Assembly (NCBI RefSeq): GCF_017873245.1
Contig: NZ_JAGGJY010000013.1
Coordinates: forward strand, 62,001 to 126,000
Direction: 5' to 3'
DNA length: 64,000 nucleotides
DNA from: Clostridium tertium
GTDB lineage: Bacteria > Bacillota > Clostridia > Clostridiales > Clostridiaceae
The notes beneath the pieces were generated by a model. It was not told the origin of the DNA and made no database searches. It saw nothing but the letters and a program-made list of their open reading frames with translations. The translations under genes and the position numbers were made by a program. Shown one piece after another: positions 57,216-64,000 of this stretch; positions within the stretch are counted from its first letter, which is position 1; each line of letters opens with the position of its first letter.

Positions 57216-57244
57216 TTGACTTTTCTAATTTATGGTAGTATATT
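57216..57244 (+). promoter_or_regulatory. abrB promoter 1 (distal)
   Basis: TTGACT (57216-57221), 17-base spacer, TATATT (57239-57244). The -35 context TATTGACTTTT is repeated in the second promoter. Confidence 0.65.
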
Positions 57245-57304
57245 GTATTTATGACTTTGAAAGGCAATTTAAATATGTATTTTTGAAAATTTTTCTCTTT
57301 TATA

Positions 57305-57333
57305 TTGACTTTTAATTACATTTTTAGTAATAT
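57305..57333 (+). promoter_or_regulatory. abrB promoter 2 (proximal)
   Basis: TTGACT (57305-57310), 17-base spacer, TAATAT (57328-57333). Predicted start is near 57340, directly before the 0A box. Confidence 0.65.
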
Positions 57334-57345
57334 TAACTTGCAAGA

Positions 57346-57352
57346 TGTCGAA
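57346..57352 (+). promoter_or_regulatory. Spo0A box (0A box) in the abrB leader
   Basis: TGTCGAA, the perfect 0A-box heptamer, lies about 6-12 bases after the predicted proximal transcription start, a position suited to repression by Spo0A~P, as at Bacillus abrB. Confidence 0.7.
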
Positions 57353-57375
57353 ACTTGTTTTAAGGAGGAAATATA

Positions 57376-57615
57376 ATGAAATCAACTGGTGTAGTAAGAA
57401 GAGTAGATGAACTAGGAAGAATAGTTATTCCTATTGAATTAAGAAGAACATTAGATATAGCTGAAAAAGATGCTTTAGAAATCTATGTAGATGGTGAACA
57501 AATAATCTTAAAGAAATATGAACCTGCTTGTATCTTCTGTGGAGATGCTAGAGATGTTGTAAATTACAAAGGTAAAAACATCTGTAAAAATTGTTTAACA
57601 GAATTAAAAAAATAA
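57376..57615 (+). CDS. abrB: AbrB-family transition-state regulator
   Basis: A 79-residue DNA-binding protein. The N-terminal swapped-hairpin barrel (residues 1-50) has the AbrB signature GVVRRVDELGRIVIPIELRR. The C-terminal part has two CXXC pairs (CIFC near 54 and CKNC near 73) that could bind zinc; B. subtilis AbrB lacks these, but clostridial homologues have them. AbrB represses stationary-phase and sporulation genes in growth; in solventogenic clostridia it also affects the acid-to-solvent switch. ATG follows TTAAGGAGGAAATATA. Tandem promoters and a 0A box lie upstream. Confidence 0.95.
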   Translation: MKSTGVVRRVDELGRIVIPIELRRTLDIAEKDALEIYVDGEQIILKKYEPACIFCGDARDVVNYKGKNICKNCLTELKK

Positions 57616-57642
57616 TTTTTAATACTTAAAAGATTATTTATA

Positions 57643-57684
57643 ATTAAATCCCCTATGACTATATGAAGTCATAGGGGATTTAAT
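57643..57684. terminator. Bidirectional terminator between abrB and rsmI
   Basis: An 18-base perfect stem, ATTAAATCCCCTATGACT with AGTCATAGGGGATTTAAT, with a 6-base loop. Its right end touches the rsmI stop codon. Confidence 0.9.
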
Positions 57685-58529
57685 TATAGTTCTGTTGAGT
57701 ATTTATAAACTTCTTTTTTAGGTAAATTTCTTTCTTTTGCAACTAATTTTATAGCATCCTTTTTTTCTATTCCACTTTCTATCAACTTTAATAAATGTTC
57801 TTTTATTGTTAAATCGCTCCATAAAGCCTCTTTCTCAGCTTTTATTTCATCCTCAGATTTACCTTCAATTACTAAGACGAACTCACCTCTCGGTCTATTT
57901 TCTATAAAATATTTTAATGTCGATGATATTTTTCCCCTATAGATTTCTTCATGAAGCTTCGTAAGCTCTCTACATATTGCAATTTTTCTATCCCCTATAT
58001 TATTTAATAAATATTCTAAGGTATCTAACAATCTATGTGGAGCTTCATATAAGATTATAGTATCTCTAACATTTTTAATTTCTTCAAGTATAGAATTTCT
58101 TTCCTTATTTTCTCTTGGTAAAAATCCTCTAAATATAAACTTCGTCGTATCTAACCCTGAGTAAACTAAAGCAGTCGTTATTGCTGTTGCACCTGGTAAT
58201 ACTTCAAATTCAATTTCTTGCTCTATGCACTTCTCAACTATAACACTTCCCGGATCAGATATTCCTGGAGTACCTGCATCAGTAATTAGTGCTATGTTCA
58301 TGCCACCCTTTAGTTTATTTATTATATCTTCACTCTTACCTTGCTCATTATGTTTATGATAGCTAAATAAGCTTTTCTTTATGTTAAAATGATTTAATAA
58401 CTTTAAACTTTGCCTAGTATCCTCTGCAGCTATTATATCTGCATTTTCTAAAACTTCTAAAGCTCTCAATGTTATATCTTTTAAGTTTCCTATTGGAGTT
58501 GGTACTAAATATAACTTACCTTTTTCCAT
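57684..58529 (-). CDS. rsmI: 16S rRNA (cytidine(1402)-2'-O)-methyltransferase
   Basis: Methylates the ribose of C1402 in the decoding centre of 16S rRNA. About 281 residues, a tetrapyrrole-methylase fold: LYLVPTPIGNLKDITLRAL at 5-23, AAEDTRQSLKLLNHF near 37, ITDAGTPGISDPG near 76 (SAM binding) and PGATAITTALVYSG near 105. ATG at 58529 follows GGGAGGTCTAGATTT. The frame extends seven codons further into that site. It lies 4 bases after the upstream methyltransferase gene and ends in the shared terminator. Confidence 0.95.
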   Translation of the reverse strand: MEKGKLYLVPTPIGNLKDITLRALEVLENADIIAAEDTRQSLKLLNHFNIKKSLFSYHKHNEQGKSEDIINKLKGGMNIALITDAGTPGISDPGSVIVEKCIEQEIEFEVLPGATAITTALVYSGLDTTKFIFRGFLPRENKERNSILEEIKNVRDTIILYEAPHRLLDTLEYLLNNIGDRKIAICRELTKLHEEIYRGKISSTLKYFIENRPRGEFVLVIEGKSEDEIKAEKEALWSDLTIKEHLLKLIESGIEKKDAIKLVAKERNLPKKEVYKYSTEL

Positions 58530-58533
58530 AAAT

Positions 58534-59283
58534 CTAGACCTCCCTACCATATATTTTATTTAATTCATCTGAATAACTACCATCTTCATTATATACATAT
58601 AGTGGTGCTTCCCACTTCAAATAAGCTCCGCCATCTCGTTGACCTTCAACTAATACTATATTAGGAGCCTTTTTGCTATTAGGCTGAATCATTTGAACTC
58701 TTTTAGGTTCAATCTTATGTTTTCTCATAAGCTCAAATATATCTATTAGCCTTTCAGGTCTATGTACCATATACATTCTTCCATTATCCTTTAAGAGTTT
58801 TCTAGCTGCTATTATTACATCTTCTAATGTGCATAAAACTTCATGCCTAGCTATTGCTAACTTATCATTAGGATTCAATATACCTGAGTTATTTAACTTA
58901 TATGGAGGATTGACTGTTAAAACATCAAACTTTCCTAATTTATTCAAAAATTTCATATCCTTTAAATCAGCATTTTCAAATTTAATAATATCTTCTAATT
59001 CATTATACTTACTGCTTCTTTTAGCCATTTCAACCATTTCATTTTGAATTTCTATTCCTATAACTTCTGCTGGTTTATATTTTCCGTATAATAAAAAAGG
59101 AACTATTCCAGTACCTGTACATAAATCTATGACTCTATGTCTTTTCTTTACATTTGCAAAGTTTGATAATAAAACTGCATCTACACCAAATCTAAATCCA
59201 GACTTCTTTTGGATCAAATACAAGTTATCTAATTGTAAATCATCAATAGATTCATCTTCTAATAAACTAACTTCTCTATTCAT
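58534..59283 (-). CDS. tRNA1(Val) (adenine(37)-N6)-methyltransferase-type protein
   Basis: SAM-dependent N6-adenine methyltransferase, 249 residues, YabB/TrmN6-like. The SAM loop is IDLCTGTGIVPFLL near residue 53, and the catalytic NPPY motif is in LTVNPPYKLNNSG near 125. In Bacillus, yabB also sits directly before rsmI (yabC/yraL-like arrangement), so both act in RNA modification. ATG follows TTTGAGGTATTTAAA. It is coupled with rsmI by 4-base spacing. Confidence 0.9.
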   Translation of the reverse strand: MNREVSLLEDESIDDLQLDNLYLIQKKSGFRFGVDAVLLSNFANVKKRHRVIDLCTGTGIVPFLLYGKYKPAEVIGIEIQNEMVEMAKRSSKYNELEDIIKFENADLKDMKFLNKLGKFDVLTVNPPYKLNNSGILNPNDKLAIARHEVLCTLEDVIIAARKLLKDNGRMYMVHRPERLIDIFELMRKHKIEPKRVQMIQPNSKKAPNIVLVEGQRDGGAYLKWEAPLYVYNEDGSYSDELNKIYGREV

Positions 59284-59490
59284 TTTAAATACCTCAAATT
59301 ATTTCTAAAACTATATTTTTATTATCAACTATTATAATAAACCAATACTATTGATTATAAAATTTTTATCGCTTATTTACACGCTATTAATATTATATCC
59401 ATTCTAGATTATATCATATAAACCATTTGCTTTATAACTATTTAATAAACTTTCAATTAACAAAAGATTTGCTAATATAATATTAAAGAA

Positions 59491-59524
59491 AATAAACTCC
59501 GCCAAATTTTGACGGAGTTTATAA
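59491..59524 (-). terminator. Terminator of the NlpC/P60 gene
   Basis: AAACTCCGTC and GGCGGAGTTT pair on the minus strand (one G-T pair), followed by ATTTTCTTT. Confidence 0.75.
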
Positions 59525-59545
59525 TAAATATTAATTAAATTCTAA

Positions 59546-60766
59546 TTAAAGTACTCTTCTAGCAGCGTAGAATGATGTAACTGGTGAAACCTTAACACTA
59601 TCTCCTGGCTGAGGAGCATGTATATATTGACCACCACCTACATATATTCCTACATGATCTAAACCATAAGTAAATACTAAATCTCCAGGTTGCATTTCTC
59701 CATATGAAACTGGAGTTCCAACCCCAATTTGTGTATAGGTAGTTCTTGTTATATCTATTCCTGCTGCATTTCTAAATACGAAGCTAGTAAATCCTGAACA
59801 GTCAAAACTACTTGGACCTGCAGCCCCATAAACGTAAGGTGCACCAATATATCCATATGCAAAATCTACTATTGCATTACCTGAAGCTGATGATCCAGGT
59901 CCTCTATTTGGTATACTTGGCTTATTTGCTGCTTCTTCTTGAGCTTGTAACTCTTCTAATTTAACCTTAGCAGCTTCTATTGAATTATTAATCTCTTCTA
60001 CTACAGTAGGGCTTTTTAATTGGTTATCTCTGATACTTCTTAATTGGCTTATAGCACTTTGAAGATCAGTGATAGAACTAGATGATTCTAGTATCGCTAG
60101 TTGTGGTTCAACTAAACTTCTTTCTGCAACAGATAAGAACTCTTCATCAAATTTAGCCCTTTCTGCTTCTACTTCTGCAATAAGAGCTTCTTGCTCCTGT
60201 CTCTTTCCAGTAAACTCATCTAAATCTTTCTTAACTTCCTCATTTATCTTAGCTATTTCATTTCTTTTTTCTTCCAGTGAAGTAACTTTTTCATCTAATT
60301 TTTCTTTCTTATCTACTAAATCTTTTACTATTTTCTTGTCAATATTTACAAGTCTAGTAGCAGAATCTAATTTAGATATAAGATCGCTAAAACTATCCGC
60401 ACTAAATAAAAGTGTTAAGTAACTACCTTGTCCACCTGATTTGTACAGCTCTCTTAATCTCTTTCCTAATACTTCTTCTTTTTCTGAAATATCAACCTTT
60501 GAAGTTTCTATTTCTTTCTTAGTATTTTCTACTTCATCCTTAATAGAATCCATTTGCTTTTTATTGTTGTCAACCTTTTCTGCTAATGGTGCTATTTGTT
60601 CATTTAAACTATATATCTTCCCTTGAATATCCTCAATCTTCTTACTTATGTCATCATATTTCTGTTGATTCTCTATTACTTCCTGATTAGGAGTAGCAAA
60701 AACTGGCGTTACCGAAGTTATTGTTAAAGCACCAGCCATAACAATAGATAAAATCTTCTTTTTCAT
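59546..60766 (-). CDS. Secreted PcsB/CwlO-like NlpC/P60 peptidoglycan endopeptidase
   Basis: About 406 residues. A signal peptide (1-24) has likely cleavage after VFA. A long coiled coil spans about 28-230 (QKYDDISKKIEDIQGKIYSL and heptads). A linker follows, then an NlpC/P60 C40 cysteine peptidase at about 290-406. The catalytic Cys is in SSFDCSGFTSFVF, the His in LDHVGIYVGGG and a third polar residue in YIHAPQPGD. This arrangement is that of hydrolases activated by FtsEX, which is also encoded here. ATG at 60766 follows CTAAGGACCAAACATTT. The frame extends 26 codons upstream without a signal-like start. Confidence 0.93.
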   Translation of the reverse strand: MKKKILSIVMAGALTITSVTPVFATPNQEVIENQQKYDDISKKIEDIQGKIYSLNEQIAPLAEKVDNNKKQMDSIKDEVENTKKEIETSKVDISEKEEVLGKRLRELYKSGGQGSYLTLLFSADSFSDLISKLDSATRLVNIDKKIVKDLVDKKEKLDEKVTSLEEKRNEIAKINEEVKKDLDEFTGKRQEQEALIAEVEAERAKFDEEFLSVAERSLVEPQLAILESSSSITDLQSAISQLRSIRDNQLKSPTVVEEINNSIEAAKVKLEELQAQEEAANKPSIPNRGPGSSASGNAIVDFAYGYIGAPYVYGAAGPSSFDCSGFTSFVFRNAAGIDITRTTYTQIGVGTPVSYGEMQPGDLVFTYGLDHVGIYVGGGQYIHAPQPGDSVKVSPVTSFYAARRVL

Positions 60767-60773
60767 AAATGTT

Positions 60774-60787
60774 TGGTCCTTAGACCA
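60774..60787 (-). promoter_or_regulatory. Small hairpin over the NlpC/P60 ribosome binding site
   Basis: TGGTC-TAAG-GACCA forms a 5-bp stem with a 4-base loop and contains the AAGGA ribosome site. It may reduce initiation. Confidence 0.35.
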
Positions 60788-61063
60788 TCCCCCTCTCCCT
60801 ACGTGATATATTACCATTATAACACTTATGGAAAGCTTGGACAATGGTAATTTTTTTTAAAATGAGATATTTAGACAATGTAAATGTATACTGTACATAT
60901 CTGGATAATTACTAGTTATGTAAACATAACTAAATTAATCTAAATCTCTTTATAATTATATGTTATATACTATCATTTATATAATAGTTTTACAAATAAT
61001 TTCTACATAAATTTATCGATGCTGTAATTGATAGTACTGTAAGAAAAAAAGACTTGTTCAAAT

Positions 61064-61105
61064 AAAAATACAGGAATATATAACTTTATATATTCCTGTA
61101 TTTTT
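61064..61105 (-). terminator. Strong terminator of the small membrane protein gene
   Basis: A 19-base perfect stem (61064-61082 with 61087-61105) and 4-base ACTT loop; the gene stop codon lies within the stem. T-rich on the minus strand. Confidence 0.85.
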
Positions 61106-61391
61106 TCAGCATCTTACTTTGTATAAAAGATGCTATAGCAATAACAATTATAAATGTTATTACTATATATTTTGATTTTTCTATGAATGTGTAATCTAAT
61201 ACACCTAAAATAATCCCTACAAGACCTATAGATATATTAAATATTCCGTTAAGCTTCATAAACTTCTCAATATCATTATAGACTCCACTATCTTTCAAGA
61301 AATTCCTCATCTTTTTACTTTTTAATGATAAAAGTCCCATTAATAAAAATCCTATACTTCCTAAAATAATAACTACAGTACTTCCTCTCAT
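61086..61391 (-). CDS. Small three-helix membrane protein of unknown function
   Basis: A 101-residue protein not recognised. Three hydrophobic segments lie near residues 4-24, 48-65 and 74-93, with a basic loop (SKKMRNFLK) between the first two. It resembles small DUF3784-like membrane proteins, but the match is not firm. ATG at 61391 follows TTGGAGGTCAAAGTT; the frame opens five codons earlier with a TTG inside that site. It stands alone with its own terminator. Confidence 0.7.
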   Translation of the reverse strand: MRGSTVVIILGSIGFLLMGLLSLKSKKMRNFLKDSGVYNDIEKFMKLNGIFNISIGLVGIILGVLDYTFIEKSKYIVITFIIVIAIASFIQSKMLKKYRNI

Positions 61392-61712
61392 AACTTTGAC
61401 CTCCAAGCAAATTATATATTATATAAATTTAAAATTAGAAATATAGATTTAGTATTGCTTTATTAAATTCATTAATATTTACTTTTGAATATCTTAAACA
61501 ACTTAAAGATAAATATACTATAAGTAAAATTTATAATTTACTTAAAAGATATCATATTTAATAGCTATAAGTAAAGATAATATCAGTATAACTTATATTT
61601 CTATTTAAATGCATAAAATCTATATTGTTTTATACATAATTTAATGCTAATATTATGAACTTATACTTATTAATTGCCATAGAAATAATTTTAATATTTT
61701 ATTTTAAAAGTG
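61392..61712. other. Intergenic stretch upstream of tRNA-Pro, no gene seen
   Basis: AT-rich spacer. I see no open frame with a ribosome site and no hairpin of note until the tRNA promoter. Confidence 0.6.
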
Positions 61713-61741
61713 TTGACATAATAGATTATACTTACTATAAT
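61713..61741 (+). promoter_or_regulatory. Consensus promoter of tRNA-Pro
   Basis: TTGACA (61713-61718), 17-base spacer, TATAAT (61736-61741): both hexamers perfect. The predicted start is about six bases before the mature tRNA. Confidence 0.85.
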
Positions 61742-61753
61742 TATAATGTACTT

Positions 61754-61829
61754 CGGGGTGTGGCGCAGATGGGAGCGCGCGTGGTTTGGGACCATGAGGT
61801 CGCAGGTTCAATCCCTGTCACCCCGACCA
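61754..61829 (+). tRNA. tRNA-Pro (anticodon UGG)
   Basis: A full cloverleaf of 76 nt including an encoded 3' CCA. The acceptor stem CGGGGTG pairs with CACCCCG, the D stem is GCGC/GCGC, and the anticodon stem CGTGG/CCATG encloses loop TTTGGGA with anticodon TGG at 34-36. The T arm is GCAGG-TTCAATC-CCTGT. The discriminator is A. It is expressed alone from a consensus promoter, with a terminator immediately after the CCA. Confidence 0.95.
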
Positions 61830-61858
61830 AAAAATCCTCTCTTTTCGAGAGGATTTTT
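61829..61858 (+). terminator. Terminator of tRNA-Pro
   Basis: AAAAATCCTCTC and GAGAGGATTTTT pair across a TTTTC-type loop and run into TTATTTTTT, directly after the tRNA. Confidence 0.9.
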
Positions 61859-61922
61859 TATTTTTTATAATTTATAAAATAAAATTGGATTTATTTTAGT
61901 ATTCACAGATTTATTTATATAG

Positions 61923-62042
61923 CTAGTTACAATCTATATAATCATTTACTTCCTTAAGCTCATCATCAAATCCAATAGATTTACAAGAAATTAATACTAT
62001 TGGTATTATAGATATATAGACACACAATATTAATATCCACAT
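61923..62042 (-). CDS. Possible 39-residue lipoprotein or membrane microprotein
   Basis: A short frame MWILILCVYISIIPIVLISC continues with a charged tail rich in Asp, Glu and Lys to a TAG stop. The opening is one hydrophobic helix and ends in L-I-S-C, a fair lipobox; the remaining 19 residues would then be the mature tail. AAGGGGATAAGATTT before ATG is a strong, well-spaced ribosome site. No family recognised. It lies between tRNA-Pro and the HAD gene. Confidence 0.55.
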   Translation of the reverse strand: MWILILCVYISIIPIVLISCKSIGFDDELKEVNDYIDCN

Positions 62043-62227
62043 AAATCTTATCCCCTTTTCAAAATTCTACTTAAAATAAGTATATGAAAAAGGTTTCACT
62101 ATTGCTATAATTTTTTAAAACTTTTTTATATAAATAAAACTTTTAATAAAATAATTATATAACTAAGCTAAATATTTAACTTATTATAATATTATGTTGA
62201 ATAATAACTAATAGGAGGTTTACATAT

Positions 62228-62869
62228 ATGAATAATATTAAAGCAGTAATATTTGATCTAGATGGAACATTAATAGATTCAATGGGAATATGGGCTCAAA
62301 TAGATAAAGAGTATCTAGGTAACTTTGGTTATCCTGTTCCTGAAAATCTTCAAGAAGAGATCACTCATCTTACTTTAACAGAAACAGCAATATACTTTAA
62401 AAATAAATTTAATATAAATGATGATATAGATAAAATAATTTCTACATGGCATAATATGGCCTTTTATCACTATTCTAATACTATTAAATTAAAAGAAGGC
62501 GTAATTCCATATTTAGATTCATTAAAGAAGGAAGGAATTAAAATAGCATTAGCAACTAGTAATTCAGTTGAATTATTGGAAGCTACATTAAAAAATAATA
62601 ATATATATCAATATTTTGATACAATAACTACAACTGAAGACGTAAAGAAATCAAAGGATAATCCAGATATATATTTATTGTCTGCAAAAAAACTATGTAT
62701 AGCACCTGAAAATTGCTTAGTGTTCGAAGATATTGTACAAGCCGTTAAAGGAGCTAAACTTGCAGGCATGCATGTCTACTCAGTATATGATAAGGCATCA
62801 GAAAACCAGAAAGATACTTTGATAGAATTATCAGATAGATACATATTTAGCTTTAATGAATTATTATAA
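62228..62869 (+). CDS. HAD-superfamily hydrolase (beta-phosphoglucomutase/phosphatase-like)
   Basis: A 213-residue HAD enzyme. Motif I is FDLDGTLIDS (residues 9-18) with the nucleophile and acid Asp, motif II ATSNS near 103, the motif III Lys near 139 (VKKSKDNPDIYLL) and motif IV VFEDIVQAVKGAKLAGM near 165. The helical C1 cap between motifs I and II is that of the PGMB-like subfamily, so a sugar-phosphate phosphatase or mutase role is likely, substrate unknown. ATG follows AATAGGAGGTTTACATAT. Convergent with the parvulin gene and sharing its terminator. Confidence 0.9.
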   Translation: MNNIKAVIFDLDGTLIDSMGIWAQIDKEYLGNFGYPVPENLQEEITHLTLTETAIYFKNKFNINDDIDKIISTWHNMAFYHYSNTIKLKEGVIPYLDSLKKEGIKIALATSNSVELLEATLKNNNIYQYFDTITTTEDVKKSKDNPDIYLLSAKKLCIAPENCLVFEDIVQAVKGAKLAGMHVYSVYDKASENQKDTLIELSDRYIFSFNELL

Positions 62870-62872
62870 AAC

Positions 62873-62904
62873 AAAAAAGGAATTGATGAATCAATTCCTT
62901 TTTT
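62873..62904. terminator. Bidirectional terminator between HAD and parvulin genes
   Basis: A 14-base perfect stem, AAAAAAGGAATTGA with TCAATTCCTTTTTT, and TGAA loop, between convergent genes. Confidence 0.9.
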
Positions 62905-62912
62905 AATATCTC

Positions 62913-63659
62913 TTAAGCTCTAGTAACTCCATACTTCTTTTCTAATTCTTTTACAACATCTAAATATTTTCTTTGTTGCATTTCTTGTAACAGCTTATTA
63001 ACTATTTGAGCCTTTATTTCCTCAAATGCTATTTCTTTTCCTTCATTTTTATCTTCAACTTTTATTAAATGATATCCAAATTGTGTTTTAACTGGCTCAC
63101 TCACAACATTTATATCTAATTTGAAAGCTTCATCTTCAAATTCTGGAACCATCATTCCTCTTCCAAATGCACCAAGATTTCCACCTTCTTCTTTAGAAGG
63201 ACAAGTTGAGTATTTCATAGCTGCTTCTTCAAAAGTTAATTCCTTTGAATCTATTTCACTCTTAATTTTATCGCAAAGTTCTTTTGAATCTACTAATATA
63301 TGCTTTGCAGAAACTGTAGGTTGTTGAGTAAATTCCCCTTTATTATTGTTGTAATAATTTAATGCATCTTCATCTGTAACAGTAACTTCTAATAATAATT
63401 TATTTAATGTTAGCTGAGTTAATATATCATTTTCCGCCTGTCTTACATTTTCCTTATACTCTTCTGTGTCTTGTATATTTAACTCTTTACCTAACATGTT
63501 GATTAACTCAAATGAAACCATTTGTTCTAATAATTGCTTCTTTGCCTCTACTGTTTCAAAATATGCTCTTTTATCAGCTGGGTACTTCATTATCATATTT
63601 TGTAAATCTGATTCTTTAATTTCTTTGCCTGCTATGGTAACTAAAATTTTATCTTCCAT
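62913..63659 (-). CDS. Peptidylprolyl isomerase, parvulin/SurA type, without signal peptide
   Basis: A 248-residue protein. The N-terminal chaperone-like helices are at 1-110. A parvulin PPIase domain at about 112-210 has QPTVSAKHILVDS, STCPSKEEGGNLGAFGRGMMVPEFEDEAF and TQFGYHLIKVED, with the active-site His and Phe positions present. The N-terminus (MEDKILVTIAGKEIKES) has no signal or lipobox, unlike the exported foldase PrsA, so it should act in the cytoplasm. ATG follows AAAGGAGATATTTCA. Single gene. Confidence 0.92.
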   Translation of the reverse strand: MEDKILVTIAGKEIKESDLQNMIMKYPADKRAYFETVEAKKQLLEQMVSFELINMLGKELNIQDTEEYKENVRQAENDILTQLTLNKLLLEVTVTDEDALNYYNNNKGEFTQQPTVSAKHILVDSKELCDKIKSEIDSKELTFEEAAMKYSTCPSKEEGGNLGAFGRGMMVPEFEDEAFKLDINVVSEPVKTQFGYHLIKVEDKNEGKEIAFEEIKAQIVNKLLQEMQQRKYLDVVKELEKKYGVTRA

Positions 63660-63775
63660 TGAAATATCTCCTTTATTTTAAATTTTAATTCTTATTAATT
63701 ATAACAGAGTTTATAATAAAATATATAATATTTATCTAATTAATCTAATTTTACGATCAGTATTTATATTATTTA

Positions 63776-63804
63776 TTGATAATAATTATTAATAGTATTA
63801 TAAT
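63776..63804 (+). promoter_or_regulatory. Sigma-A promoter of the Bcp peroxiredoxin gene
   Basis: TTGATA (63776-63781), 17-base spacer, TATAAT (63799-63804); the PerR-like box covers the -35 and spacer. Confidence 0.65.
63777..63791. promoter_or_regulatory. PerR-like box overlapping the bcp promoter
   Basis: TGATAATAATTATTA matches the PerR consensus at 12 of 14 defined positions and shares the 13-base core ATAATAATTATTA with the box before fdpF. Confidence 0.45.
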
Positions 63805-63833
63805 TATATAAGATTTAAAAGGAGGATGTTATA

Positions 63834-64000
63834 ATGGAAATAGGAAATTTAGCACCAGATTTTACTCTTATGGGGTCTGATGGAAAAGAACATAAACTAA
63901 GTGATTATATAGGAAAGAAAGTAATATTATACTTTTATCCTAAAGATAATACACCAGGATGTACTACAGAAGCATGTGATTTTAGAGATAATATAGATAA
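63834..64000 (+). CDS. bcp: Thioredoxin-dependent peroxiredoxin, Bcp/PrxQ type (partial, cut by window end)
   Basis: The first 55 residues of a thiol peroxidase that reduces H2O2 and organic peroxides. It opens [20 protein letters not shown] and includes [19 protein letters not shown], with the peroxidatic Cys after P-G and the resolving Cys five residues later (C-X4-C), as in atypical 2-Cys Bcp enzymes. ATG follows AAAGGAGGATGTTATA. The gene continues past the right edge. A consensus-like promoter and PerR-like box lie upstream. Confidence 0.93.
   Translation, partial: MEIGNLAPDFTLMGSDGKEHKLSDYIGKKVILYFYPKDNTPGCTTEACDFRDNID

Noticed and set aside
60069..60422. Plus-strand frame of 117 codons inside the NlpC/P60 gene
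   Set aside because: Antisense to a coiled-coil region; the Ser/Leu-rich product is a typical shadow.
60877..60895. TGTAAATGTATACTGTACA upstream of the NlpC/P60 gene as a WalR site
   Set aside because: The two TGTA half-sites do not have the 5-base spacing of known WalR boxes; the imperfect palindrome may be chance.
61655..61870. Plus-strand frame of 71 codons overlapping tRNA-Pro
   Set aside because: It runs through the tRNA and its terminator; no ribosome site.

Overview
The window is AT-rich chromosomal DNA from a low-G+C, spore-forming Firmicute, most likely Clostridium sensu stricto. The evidence is the base composition, strong GGAGG-type ribosome binding sites, an AbrB gene with a Spo0A box, a GerS/YdcC-like gene next to acpS and mazEF, an FHA-ftsW-pbpA cluster, a class F flavodiiron protein, and housekeeping synteny (rapZ-yvcK-whiA-dnaE-pfkA-pyk and ftsE-ftsX-ctp-PDZ-uvrB-uvrA). 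Almost all genes lie on the minus strand, so the window reads right to left as one replichore arm. I see no insertion sequence, prophage, CRISPR array or rRNA operon.

Layout. 1-3240: edge of a possible amidohydrolase gene, a cold shock protein, an ECF sigma / anti-sigma / membrane protein unit, and a broken GNAT acetyltransferase. 3240-7900: rlmD, a possible orphan small RNA, and pyk-pfkA with a CggR-like operator in the leader. 7900-16230: dnaE, whiA, an AgrC-type kinase inserted in the usual rapZ-yvcK-whiA string, yvcK and rapZ. 16400-22860: hisC, an AIM24-type protein, a LURP-one protein, murB, uvrC and a lone rfbC-like epimerase. 23000-28500: a class B PBP, a chemoreceptor, ftsW/rodA and an FHA protein (cell wall elongation/division). 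28560-34600: uvrA with a LexA box, a PflX-type radical SAM gene and uvrB. 34800-39060: a MinJ-like PDZ membrane protein, a CtpA/B protease, ftsX and ftsE. 39200-43000: two YitT paralogues and a split transketolase. 43200-47070: mazF, mazE, a GerS/YdcC-like gene, nnr, acpS and a small conserved protein.

47555-64000 has mixed strands: the oxygen/peroxide-defence flavodiiron fusion behind a PerR-like box, ssb, a YihY protein, an aldose epimerase, a cyclase, a nuclease-helicase fusion, a 47-codon YvrJ-family gene, a DUF1836 protein, abrB, rsmI, a tRNA1(Val)-type methyltransferase, an NlpC/P60 hydrolase, tRNA-Pro(UGG), a 39-codon possible lipoprotein, a HAD phosphatase, a cytosolic parvulin and the start of a Bcp peroxiredoxin behind a second PerR-like box.

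The genes serve glycolysis and the pentose phosphate pathway, nucleotide excision repair, peptidoglycan synthesis and division, sporulation/stationary control (AbrB, WhiA, GerS-like) and oxidative stress. Nothing resembles a large unknown gene cluster. The most interesting signals are regulatory and small: a perfect 12-bp inverted repeat joining the mazEF promoter to the mazE start codon, matching PerR-like boxes before two detoxification genes, tandem promoters plus a 0A box at abrB, a CggR-like site before pfkA, a candidate 77-nt sRNA, and short genes of 17, 39 and 47 codons.
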